Shown: piece by piece, positions 37,864 through 49,474 of the stretch | Position numbering within the stretch: position 1 is the first letter of the stretch | How the letters are laid out: the number at the start of each line of letters is the position of its first letter | Position numbers and translations under genes: made by a program | NCBI RefSeq assembly: GCF_963678975.1 | Contig: NC_089280.1 | Coordinates: 34,366,603-34,430,602 of the forward strand | Direction: 5' to 3' | DNA length: 64,000 bases | Origin: Dysidea avara | Taxonomy: Eukaryota; Porifera; Demospongiae; Dictyoceratida; Dysideidae | The notes under the pieces: model-generated | What the model was told of the DNA's origin: nothing | The model's database searches: none | Seen by the model: only the letters and a program-made list of their open reading frames with translations

Positions 37864-38829
37864 AAAACTATAGTATGTACAAGTTGAGCCGGATCCTGAA
37901 AAACAGCTATAAAAATTGAAAGTGGAGAGGGTTTCAACAAAGTACATTTAAGGGGGCTCTGTACAGTTCGCTTATATGGCTTTCCATGAAATTTAATTTG
38001 TTCTATAACTTGCAAATGTTCTGTACTTTTTTACTGGATATAAGCTAACACCAGTACACAGTTTAACCCAAACCCAACTGCTAAATTTGCTTTAGAACAT
38101 GAGTTACAGTTTTTTCCTTTATGCTAGAACTAGTCCTACAGTTTACACACAAGAGCCTTGATACTTTTATGATACACTATGCTAAACAGCACAAACCATT
38201 ATGTGTTTTTATTTTTGTCTTTTAGCTTCTCATTCATCACATATTTATCTTTTGGGTTGACACTCCCAGAAATCCTTTTCTTTACTTCCACGTTATTCAT
38301 CATCTGAATTTGCTATTTCAAAATGGAAAATGCTCTTCTTTGGCAAAATTACTAAAGTGGCTTGTGTGAAACTTTCATGTCTATTGGATTAAAAATGACG
38401 GAGTATTTAAGGGAGAGGGTGTAGAATAGCAAGATGAATACGCTTGTTGCTATGGGATACCTAATTTACAGGTACTGAAATGCATCAACACGTCACAGAC
38501 TAATTAAGTGACCATAATATTTCTTTTAGTGCAAAACAAACTATGTCTTGGGAAGCCTTGTACAAACTGTACAGAGCACCCTTAAGCCAACCAGATGATA
38601 AGTGCAGTGGTGACAGCGAAGGTGTCATCAACAGGCATGCGCAGGTTGGTTCTATTACAAGTGAAAAGGGCCGCAATGGCCACTGTAATTTTATGGCTTT
38701 CCCATGGTGAAAATTTTGATTGGTCGTAAATATTGTGTCAGACATTTGAACAAAAAGATTTTGAAATGTTTTTGGTGGGTCAAGCAGTGTTTTGATCCAG
38801 CATCCAGCTCAACGTGTACATACTATACA
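37864..38829. mobile_element. Second, longer copy of the CTATAGTATG-ended MITE
   Basis: Left end ACTATAGTATGTACAAGTTG, right end CAGCTCAACGTGTACATACT. 38690-38790 is the reverse complement of the interior of 10404-10799 (TTTTGATTGGTCGTAAATAT, CAAAAAGATTTTGAAATGTT). It is longer because of extra internal sequence. Confidence 0.75.
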
Positions 38830-39837
38830 TATTGACAGAACACTCTAATAAAGCAGTCACGTTTTTACCAGCTAGTGTTTGAATAGGAAACTCATTTTCA
38901 CTTCCAAAAAAACCTAACTTTACTGACAACTGCATAAGATTTATACATGATACATGAAGTACATTTCTGCAACAACTCGTGTATGTAATGCAGCTGATGT
39001 TTTATGCTGACTTTTATTGCATACCAAGTATCCAAAAAATATACTAAGTTTCTGATATTTGTTGTATACTGAGTATCTGATACACCATTGTATGTTGAAA
39101 TTATCTATCATCACACAGGGGTATTTCAAGTAGCTACACAACAGAAAGCAAAGCCTGTTGTGTGAGTCCAAGGACAATTGCATATCACAGATGCACTGTG
39201 ACATGTTGCAGATCTGTGCAGCACGAACTATAAAGTTAGTAAATGAAGGGTGTGTGGCTAATCAATTGCAGAAATTGTGCTAGGTGAAACCATCGTTACT
39301 ATAGCTAATTACAAGTTAATTACTGGTAGTGAATTAATATTATTTTAATAGAACATTCAGAGTACATGTACATGTCACAACTAGCCCATATAGGATAGCT
39401 ACACAACAAGGATAAAATCACAACATTTGCTCTAGTGCCTAACTTATATTTAACACTGTACAGTTGTCAGTTGACTAACTACAACTACTCAATATGTATG
39501 CATTCTGTATATGGTTGGCTGTTCCAACTCCATCTATTCCCTCTTATGTACCATTCAATATAATGAACTAACTGGTTTACTTTCTGTATTATAGACAACA
39601 CAAATTTAAAATTCCTCGTGGCCATTTAGGTCATCATCTTAAACTTATTCATCATAGATTCATAGTCCTCTACAAAAAACTCTAACCACCCCCTGTACAG
39701 GCTACCGAGACTGTGCATGACTTCATTACCCTTGATTGGCCTTGAATGAATGATGCAACACGTATATACGTACTTGTCATTTTTGCTGTCCACATGTAGA
39801 AACAAACTGCATGCACCCTACCCCCTTCTAATCTATA

Positions 39838-40004
39838 CACTGTAAAATAATTCAGAAATATGAAGTTCGTAAAGTGCATACTAATGGTGTATGCTCCCTA
39901 GTATGGTGTACATACATACTTCAGAAGTGTGATCATCATACTAGTGATCACAGGTAGCATACCATTAGTGTGAACTTTATACTTGTGAATTTATACAGTG
40001 TAAA
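39838..40004. mobile_element. Small palindromic MITE
   Basis: ACACTGTAAAATAATTCAG and GTGCATACTAATGGTGTATG on the left pair with GCATACCATTAGTGTGAAC and ATTTATACAGTGTAAA on the right. Confidence 0.75.
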
Positions 40005-41128
40005 GTAATTTAGTAGTATAGTTTTGTAATTATAGAATATTGTAGTCAGTCTTTGTCCTTAGCTGTCAGCCACCCCAACTCAATTACTTAATCACTGTCT
40101 TTGCCTTTGGTGTTTTAATGATTTTCTAAATGTGTGCATGCATGGTGTGATTGAGAAAATGTTTGTTAAATAAATAATTGATACCAATCCATCCACATCA
40201 TTAGAATAGTTTTCATATGTCAGTAGTCATTATCCATGTAGTCTAGAGGAGACGTGTATCCCTCTCTCTGTCATCCAATACATCACAGTTGATGCGAGGT
40301 AACATGTAGAACAGTCAAACATTCTAATAGAACAGCCACTACCTTCAACACTCCAGTGTGTTAATTCAGTCTGTGAATGCTATTCCACTAGGGACCTGTG
40401 AGAAGGCTTAAAGCCTGTGAATACAGGGAGTCTGAAACATGTAGTGAAGAATGCAGGAAAAAATTCCCAAACCTAGTGGTGATACATTTAACAATTTAAG
40501 CAGTAAAGTTTAATGCTTTGCCATTGCATGGGTCAAAATTAAGCCAGTCTGGCTTACTCATCAAAATCATAATTGGCACTGATCCTAAGGCCACTCAGTT
40601 GTAATTGAAATATTTGTACATTAAAGCTGTTCTGAAGTCATGTTTATAGTTGAGGCTGCAGCGGCATCTTTAAGTATATATATTTTAATTAACTATAAGC
40701 ATTTAATTAAGTGTATTTCTTGCTGGTGTATTTCTGGTATATTGTGTATTTGTGTTAGAGTATATTTTTACATGTTTCAGGGCTCCACTGAACATGCAAA
40801 AATATACTCTACTGAGTGGACTCCCTTCTTACTAGGGGACTCCCTGCTCCACTGAGTGGACTCCCTGCTTACTATACATAGCTACAACAGTTAGCTAGCT
40901 ACAGAGCTGCATGGGGAATACTTCCATCAGTTTACTCCGTAATTCATCAGTGTTTTCTTCAGAAGTGTATACAGCTACGTTTTATACAACCTGGTTTTGC
41001 TTGCCACACCGACTGGTGAATATGTGACTCTTCTATTAGAGTGTATTCATACAGATATTTCGATTGTGGGTTTTATTATTATTATGTAACCAATGTAACA
41101 TCCTCGGAATGGTTTGAACCGTGCTGGT

Positions 41129-41815
41129 ATGTCGTTATTTTATACAAGACTTAGCCGAAACTTCTACACCTGTGCCACCTGTGTTGCTGCCAGAAATCAT
41201 TACGAAGTGTTGGGCGTGTCAAGAGATTCAAGTCACAAGGAGATAAAGGAGGCGTTCATTACTTTGTCAAAAAAACTTCATCCCGACGTGAAAAATCCAT
41301 CTCACAAGAGTGAAATATCATTTGTGGATGTGAATGAAGCTTACAGTGTTTTGAGTAATTCAGTTAGCAGAAGGGAATATGATTTGAGGGAAAGACATGG
41401 ATCTCCCCTTTACACTAGAAGGACCAACCCTTATAACTCCGGTACATCCTACCCGTATAACACGCATCATTATGGACCAGAGGCCACGTACTGGCAACAT
41501 GCTCATCAGCGTCGTGGCCATGATAGTCAGTTTTATGACTTCTCTCATAGCGAATTCCATCAAGCATCTTCACCGAGATTTAGCAATGGGACAGTGTTTG
41601 GCTTCATTAGTGGAATCTTATTTTTTGCCTCGCTGATTCAGTATGTCCGATTCCGTGTGTTCCACAATAGCTTGAAGGCATCCATGGAGCAATCAAAACA
41701 AAGACATGTAACATATGGCGGCGGTGTTAAAGAAAGGATGCGAAGAATCCAAAAACTTAGAAATTCACTTGAACAGCAGCGTGAAATGCTCAATTCTTCC
41801 AAACGAAACTCATGA
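41129..41815 (+). CDS. DNAJC4: DnaJ homolog subfamily C member 4-like membrane J protein
   Basis: A J-domain cochaperone that would stimulate an Hsp70 ATPase next to a membrane. The first usable ATG is at 41129 (228 codons); the in-frame upstream TTG at 41114 is not a credible start. The N-terminus (MSLFYTRLSRNFYTC) is basic and hydroxylated like a mitochondrial presequence. The J domain starts with HYEVLGVSRDSSHKEIKEAF at about residue 24; the HPD motif is at 51-53 and VNEAYSVLSN follows. A single hydrophobic segment lies near residues 156-175 (FGFISGILFFASLIQYVRF), followed by a basic coiled tail. One J domain plus a C-terminal TM at this length fits DNAJC4 (human about 240 residues). Single exon. 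The family call rests on architecture, so another small DNAJC member is possible. Confidence 0.78.
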   Translation: MSLFYTRLSRNFYTCATCVAARNHYEVLGVSRDSSHKEIKEAFITLSKKLHPDVKNPSHKSEISFVDVNEAYSVLSNSVSRREYDLRERHGSPLYTRRTNPYNSGTSYPYNTHHYGPEATYWQHAHQRRGHDSQFYDFSHSEFHQASSPRFSNGTVFGFISGILFFASLIQYVRFRVFHNSLKASMEQSKQRHVTYGGGVKERMRRIQKLRNSLEQQREMLNSSKRNS

Positions 41816-41987
41816 GCAGTAATTATTAATTGTAATACTCTATGTAAATGAAATGTCACTTTGTATACATATTAATCTATTGATAGTTATTGAAAAATGA
41901 AATTCACAATTTTCTAAGATATTTGCTACTCCAATAACAAGCATTGAGATGGTTTCCAGGTTTCAGTAAGAGGAGTCCACACAAAGG

Positions 41988-41993
41988 TTTATT
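41988..41993 (-). terminator. Candidate poly(A) signal for RalGPS
   Basis: AATAAA on the minus strand, about 360 bp past the RalGPS stop codon. Confidence 0.45.
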
Positions 41994-42348
41994 GCCAACT
42001 ACCACATTACTTATGAACAAGTGAAAGTGCAATAAATATACACATTACAATAGTATATTTCACAAATGACAAATATATTGTAACGCCATAAAACTTACAG
42101 TATGTGACTTTACAAAAAGAAACGTCCAGTTACAGTAGTATATTCATACAACACAATACACAAATAAAATCACAATGAGGACAATAAGTAGTAGTATTTG
42201 TTCAGTGAAGAATTATTGGGAGTCTGCAGCACAAACTATGTACAATGTTTACATTACTTACATCATAGGTTGCTAATATCGCTGTGTTAAAAAGTTTATA
42301 TATTACAACAAGTCCTATATATTACATGTGTTAAAGTGATAACTGCTC

Positions 42349-45300
42349 TCATAATTTTATCAAGCTTTCGTTGGTCTGCAATAGAAGACAAATGCAGTAA
42401 TGTTAGCGAATAAATAATGGATTTGACTTTACCTTAATTTCTTCTGCTCGCCTTTGTACACTCCATATGACATCTCGGACCCTTGTCACCCAGTCGTTTG
42501 CTTCTTGTGTGCCCCCTGGAGCACTGAACTTAATGACAGTGTCTTGAGGAAGAGAAATACACACAGATTAATTGTGGGAGTTAAAATATTGACAAATACT
42601 TACTTTTATCATTTGTGATGATAAACTGGTGATCTGCTAGTTTGTAGCTGTGTGTGGGGTCTTGATAAATCACACGGAACTCGTCCAGTGATAAACCATT
42701 CTTCTGTAATTAAAGTGGAAATTACTTTCACATGATCTATTATGGGATGCCAAACTCACTGTTGGTGTTTCTTTTAATTTTTTCTTGTTTTTCAGCCACT
42801 GCTTGTGAGGCCACATTAGTAGGGCAGAGCCTATGAGTTGGACCCATACCTTCTCCTTACGTTTTAGCTACAAGAGTACGAGAGATTCACGAGTGGTAAA
42901 TGTTAGGTGAAGAGGTGTACACCTACCGACAATTTGCCGTATTTCTTGAGAACTCTTCTTTTTAGTAATCCTAATGAGAATGAAGATGATGTGGATGAGT
43001 GTGTAGCAAACAGACAAGCATGTGTGTCAGTGTGCACACACTACACTACACACACACACACTACACACACAATTACCTTCTTTTACAGTAGTAGCATATT
43101 CTGCTAATTCACAGGACAGCACAAAATCACCATCACTGTACAAACAAAAACATAGTTAAACACATCATACAACTCCAACCAACAACATGTTCAGTGGTCA
43201 CAGTACAACACACAACACATACACTAGTCCACACTGGTATACCCACCCTGATCTAACTGCTGCTAACTCTTCATCAGTGTCAAGACTGATCAAACTTGAT
43301 GATGAACTGGATGCAATTGACCCTGGAGCTACAAGGGAACATGAAGTATACCTCAGTGAGTTAGTGGCACACACAGAACTACATGGCTGTATGTTATCAT
43401 AATAAACAGTAATCACAAGATCGTGATAACTGGCACTTTGTGGCTTCACCTCAAAAGGACAACTCTATTAATACACACATACAGGGTCAACCCTAACATG
43501 ACCACACATTATCACTATAGCCATTACATCACAATAACACTCATTTGTGGGTACAAGTCATGACATCACACTCAGTGACACATAGTGATGTTATGACATG
43601 TCATATTGAATCAAATGGCTTCCAGTAACCACAGCAGTGACCTTATGAAAACATACACTGAAATTTATATAAACTTGTGCACGTCGATAAAGCCAACACT
43701 TTTGATACCTCAACAGTTATGAATACTACACTGACTTGTTTGTTACTTTGATCATTGAGTAGTATTGTTCTCTGTGTTAAACTGGTCACTCCAACATGGA
43801 CAATTTTGTATAATAGTCGGAGCTTGCAAAATAAATTATCAGGTTACCCATATGGACCATAACAATGGTTAAAGATTTTTGCAGAAAAATTTCTGTTATA
43901 GTTTAGTATGGGAAAACCTCTCCCTAAAACCCCATCCAATAAGGACATATCCGTCCCAATAGTTCACAGTGTGTCAATACAATTAACCTTTAAAGAGGAA
44001 AATTTCTATCAATAAGCTGATCTAAATTTAAATGACAGGGACCTACTTACACTCATTGAACTGACCAGGTAAAAAAGGTGGAGATGAGATAATGCTATCA
44101 TCCAGTAGAGACACTGTTGGTAATTGAACAGGTGGTATTGGTGGTGAAGCATCAGCACTAGTGACAAGAGTCATGTTGTAATCACTAGTATGTAGTAAGG
44201 TGCTCACCTCTTTGATTTTATACTTGATTGTATACCCAATGATGCCAGAACACTATAACAGAATTTCATTAAAATACACGATGATGTGAGGTTGTAGTCT
44301 TACTTTGATCCTAAACTTCTGGCTTTCCGATGTTTTCCAACATACTTCTTTTTAGACACTGAAGGAGTGATTGACTTGGTTAGAGTAGTAGTAGTGTTTA
44401 ACATAGCATGATGGTGTAATGTTCCAGTGTCCCGTAACGCTGTTAAGTCTTCTGATGATGCTCTACATTGTTTACGAGGTGCTATAGGGCTACTGTCCGT
44501 AATTTTGATAACTGGAGATAAATTGTCCATATTTGGCTCTTGTGGAGATGACTCTCTGTCAGAAATTGCAGTGTTATCATCTTCATTATCAATCGAAGCA
44601 ATTCCACTAAGTCTGTTTGACAGTTCTTCTATCATTCTGGTTCTGTCTGTGACTTGTATTGATGAATGATGACTGGCTGTTACTTTGTGCAGCAATGGTG
44701 AGGCTGTGTGAAGGAGATCTTCATCACTCTTAGATCTCAGTAAGTAAGTCAGTGGTTCTGTATTAACAACAACATAATATATTATAATGCATGTATGATA
44801 ATAACTTACTAAATGGGCTGCTAAAAGAACTATGATGTCCAAGTGTACGGCTTTTTACTGCTGCATCATCAATTGGCTCGATTTCTAACGATAACCTATG
44901 ATAGGACAGAGCACAGAATGAAATATCAGAAGTGTTATTGGTACAGCAATCAATGTCAGAATATCATGAGGTTTTACTGTACATTGTTAAGCCAAACTTA
45001 TAATGCAAGAAACATTCTCTTGCAAAAGACTCACCATTGACTCAACTACTAAAGCTGCACATATACTCACTTGTAATTCGTGTCTTCCATAATTTTCTCA
45101 AGTCCATCGATGTACTGGTAACTAGTCAAGTACTCCATCACATGTTGCTGTTCGGGAAAGTCTACATGTGTATGAACACAAATACAAACATCACAACATT
45201 ATTAAGATATTATAACAAGCTGTATTTACCATATGTGGAGTTCTGAAAGTATCCAATTGTGTTCAGTATTGAATCAATCTACGCAGAATCGTGTAAAACT

Positions 45301-48284
45301 TCCATTCAGACTTTGTATACAACTGACCTGTCCCTGTATGCTTGTTATTGTTAGCCTGGGGCACTTGCCGACAGGTGTTGTTGGGGTGGAGATTGATCCG
45401 TTCTTCTTACGACTGAGGTTGAGGAAGGTCAGATCAGTTAGATACATTCCTTGAATTACATGAAATATTAGCTGAAATCTGGTGCAATAAAATAATTACC
45501 TAAATACGGAATACATGGTAGTTGCAATTCGTTCAAATGCTCCCGAACTAGTTTACTAAACAACAAAATCGAAATATCAACAAATCTATTATAACAATTG
45601 ATATTATACGAATATACCTGTTTTCATTTTGTGACATCAGCTCTACCAACTTATCCAACGAAACCTTGTCTTTCTTTGCTACACTCTAATAACACAGCAG
45701 GGTTGGGATAAAACGTGTGTGTTGTGTGTATGTGTGTGTGCTCACCTTCCATGTTGCTGATAGTCTGTGTATAGGAGCACTTTGTAATCCAGATATGATA
45801 GCCATTAGGCCATGTAGATTATTGAGATCAAGTAATCTCTATGTTGTAATATAAGACATGTAAATTTAGTGTGTACTACACCAGTATGTAGTGTATGCTG
45901 TAATGTGAGTGTGTGACAGTGTTTGTATGTGTAGTGTATATGGAGTGTGGCTACCATACACTCAAAAAGTCTCAAATATTATACCATTGTGACTTTATGA
46001 GTTCAGAATTGTGATTTAAGTATCATGCATAGTTGTACTTTATCACTATTTAGCTGTCCTTGACCTCATGTAAGCCCAGTATCTGTGTGGTCAAATTTTG
46101 TGTGTATACTGCAGTTTTCCAAGTTCTTGCAATGCAAAGCATCATGTGTGCTAATATTATGTCAGTATGCGCAGTTCTTTAAATGTAAGTAACTACACCT
46201 CTAATCTGTCGAGTTGCATGCGTAGGCATGCTTTAAGTCCTGTGAGTCAGTAGCCATCACTGAAGATCTACTGTTGAACAACTGCGTATGCACATGCTTG
46301 TACAATGCGTGACGCTTGCATTGCAAGAACTTGGAAAACCACAGTATTACCAAATTATGCCAACATGTGTGCATTCATACAGCAATTTTGTATGCAATGA
46401 GTATAGCATGGTAGTGTATACATGCATATTCTACCTGTAACGGTGGTGACCACTCAATTCAGGCTACAGGTTGTGTGTAGTACACATGATGACAATTTTC
46501 AATGGCAGGGATAGGTAGTATAACGAGGGGGAGGGAGGACAGGTGGTTTTATGGTGTGTAGTATATTATGTATGCATGCACGTGTACATTATTACTACAC
46601 ACATGCCTGTTATAGTACCTTAGCAATTTTAATAAACTGAGTGATTATTTCTGCCCGTAGCCGAAGATTTCTTTCGTTGAGGACTTCCTTTACAACCCAG
46701 AAACACACCTAGGGATAACAACACATGAACAACATATATTATTACATAAACATATACACATTACCAATCACAAGGACAGACACAGGAAATATGTACAGTA
46801 TTCCAACTCAAAAGTTTCCCACGTAGGTGCTAAACTGTGTTGACATAACTACGTGAGCATTGATGTATGTATAATTTCTTGATGAATTAAACATTGACCT
46901 TGATCTGTTTATTATAGGCAGAGTTTGTCTGTGCAAACCACAAATAAACATTCATAGCTAACAACACACAAAATTTCTGAAGAACAGTTTCACTACTTGT
47001 CCAATGGACCATACACACTGACACTTTTCTTACCTGGTTAAAACGTTTGGTAAATGCCACAATATTGGGAGCTGTTATATTCTTATCTTTCTTGCTCCAA
47101 GCACAATCATAAAACTCCTATACACATCACACTGATAACAAAACACAAATTAAAATAGTAATAACTGACATGTCCTTTAATAGCCTTGAACAACTTCACA
47201 TCAATCAGTGTTATTTGTGCCTATAATGGGATAAACCACAAGTGCCATATGATACCATTTCTTTACATACAAATGAGATTCACAGTTAAATCACACCACA
47301 GAGAAGGTGATGAAAAAATTGTCAATGAATACATAACCACATGAAACCCAGTAACATCTGTCTCTCTGACATAAATGCCAGTAGAAAAAACCCAATTATG
47401 AATCAAGAGATAGTGGTCTAGAAAATAAAGCTATGTGATAAGAGCCAACTATTTGATGTGTCAAACTGATGAAACCTCATTAATAGGGACACCTTTGGAA
47501 TCAAAAGAAGTAACCATATTAACAAGGTGGTCTTATTAATGAGGTCATAAAGTACACCTTAGTTATACCTTGGCATGGTCACTAACAAAGGATTCACCAA
47601 GGACTAATTTATTTTCTTCAGAGTGGATAACATGTTTCTTTTTCACTGGATATATTAGCCCCTCAGTAACAGCCCACAGTTGCATTGTTCACTTACTGCT
47701 ATCTGTTCTGGAGGAACACGGCAGAACACAAACAAATTCTTGTCAAAGCACTGCAGTGGCTGGCTTGCTTCATCATCATTTGGATTACCACAGAAACAAT
47801 TAACCCCATCCAACTGCAAAGGAACAAAACCCTCCCTAACATTACAGTAGCAGGAACTAAACCTAACTAAACAACCTTACATACAACTTAAGATACCCTA
47901 GACACAAATTCTTATCATACTAGGACAGTATAGTATATCACATTAAATAGTGAGGCCAATATAAATAAATTCCAACTCAATAGATCAGACTACAACGACT
48001 GAGACATGTAGCAACCATCGTCTATCACACACCACACTTACACACAATGGTTGGTTAACACAAATACAATATTGTTATTCAATGTGAAGTTCCCCACACA
48101 CGATACCACTTAATTCCTTAAATGGCTAACATTTCAGAACCATAACAAACAAGCAACTTACACTGTCGTCCTCGTACATAGAATATCTGCCATTACCAAA
48201 GGCCGCTGCCTTGTTGACATGGAATTCGGACACAGCTCCTTCATTCACTATCTTCTTTGGAGCAAAGGACATTACTTTCACCAT
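42349..48284 (-). CDS. RALGPS: RalGPS-type Ral guanine nucleotide exchange factor (CDC25 homology, PxxP, PH)
   Basis: Activates Ral GTPases by catalysing GDP release. Start ATG at 48284; 22 coding exons: 48284-48162, 47813-47697, 47220-47170, 47117-47034, 46708-46619, 45838-45746, 45685-45618, 45555-45500, 45449-45328, 45278-45230, 45161-45071, 44895-44810, 44757-44304, 44252-44208, 44157-44066, 43328-43247, 43135-43077, 42970-42927, 42867-42760, 42703-42604, 42542-42433, 42375-42349. The RasGEF/CDC25 domain spans exons 2-11: [85 protein letters not shown] Ser-rich linker follows with HRKARSLGS and a proline motif (PPIPPVQLP). The C-terminal PH domain starts [15 protein letters not shown] and ends [14 protein letters not shown]. 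No REM domain is seen, as in RalGPS1/2. The small exons in the linker are the least certain. Confidence 0.88.
46110..46350. repeat. Inverted repeat in a RalGPS intron
   Basis: CAGTTTTCCAAGTTCTTGCA and TGCAAGAACTTGGAAAAC bracket about 170 bp. Probably a MITE. Confidence 0.75.
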
Positions 48285-49474
48285 AAATCTAAGAGAGTAA
48301 AAGGTTTAGCAAATTAAAAAGGTCACCATCAACAAATGACTTCGAAAACCAGTTGGTCCTAGCAGATTTCATCTCCTGGCAACCGATCAATTGTACTCTA
48401 CAAGCTAAATTTACATCACCAATTTGATACTAGTAACTTGGCTTTCAATTGCCAGCAGTGCAATTCTGTGGTGACATATTAATTACAAATATTATCCAGT
48501 ATCAAATATCTCGTTACAAGTTCATATCCAGCTAGCAAGCAAATGCTGATTAAAAACTGGTATTTATTGCATAATTCCTTCCACAAATATCCAAGACACA
48601 AAATTTGTTAACTATACCAAGCTAAGCTACTCCAGTAAAATACAGACTAACACAACCACATACAAAACTTACGGGGTCCATGCACAAAGCATTGTTCAAT
48701 ATACACGTCAGGTACTAATTGTGTTTTGCGAATTAGAGGCTCCAAGCTGACTAGGAATGAGCAATATAACCACAGACACCAGGCAGCTCGGTTATAAACT
48801 TGTAGAACAATTTGTTCGCCGGCTTTCGTTGTCAAGAGAAGCCGTGCGGTATCGTTTATATAAACAGGTATACGGTATAATATTGTGGCATACAATAGTT
48901 GATATACAGAACACATCAGGACTCACTGTTGAATAACTCGCTACTTCTTCACAGCAGCTTTTATAGGAACCGCGAACTGCTCAATCTACTATTAAAGACT
49001 AACCCTACACCACCACGAGGAAGCTAATTTATTCGTACAAACAATTAGGGATATAACCTCATGATGATCGCGTGATTTTACTCGTGACATCAAAACAAAC
49101 TCAAGTGTGACCAGCGGACTCAAGGACTGCCCTCGTGAAATACATTTAGGACTTCTCACATTTAGCCAAGTACGTAAGTGTGTTGGTGTAACCCTAGAAC
49201 GTATGGAACCACTTGCGTACATTTAAAGTGCGTATTTTATTTTTAATTTCGCACCCAGTCCTTTTTCGAATGATCCTGTGAAACGTTTGCCCGTATGTGT
49301 AGGTCTGCTGACTACGCAGTAAAATTATATGAGCTTTTCTTTTCAATGTTTTGGGAGTCCAGATGATGAAATTGCATCAGATTGACTATGAAATCATCCT
49401 TATATTACTTGTAATTAGACTTAATATTAATTGTGAAATTACCTTTTGGTGAAATAAATTTAATTTCTTACAGA
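48285..49474. promoter_or_regulatory. Divergent promoter region between RalGPS and TPC
   Basis: The two start codons point away from each other, 1.19 kb apart. An acceptor (TTTCTTACAG) ends at 49473, one base before the TPC start, and another lies just 5' of the RalGPS start (minus strand, CTCTCTTAG), so both genes have a spliced 5' UTR exon within this interval. No TATA box stands out. Confidence 0.6.

Larger units (their letters stand above)
36371..41128. other. Intergenic region between receptor phosphatase and DNAJC4
   Basis: No gene can be supported. It holds MITEs at 37864-38829 and 39838-40004, copies of the 19-bp dispersed motif (38842, 40320 and 41026), and a short direct duplication near 40815-40875 around CCACTGAGTGGACTCCCT. 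Confidence 0.6.

Noticed and set aside
41114..41128. Upstream start for DNAJC4
   Set aside because: The codon is TTG; the first in-frame ATG is at 41129.
43329..43449. Extension of the RalGPS exon at 43328 to the full open frame up to 43449
   Set aside because: No acceptor gives the required incoming phase upstream; the CTTGTAG acceptor before 43328 fits phase 1 exactly.
47691..47697. Apparent GC-AG donor in the second RalGPS exon
   Set aside because: Re-reading shows a normal GTAAGT donor after the Ala codon; the splice yields PPEQIAAQITLID.
49433..49474. Upstream extension of the TPC frame
   Set aside because: It begins with GTG and runs through a polypyrimidine acceptor; it is intron sequence.
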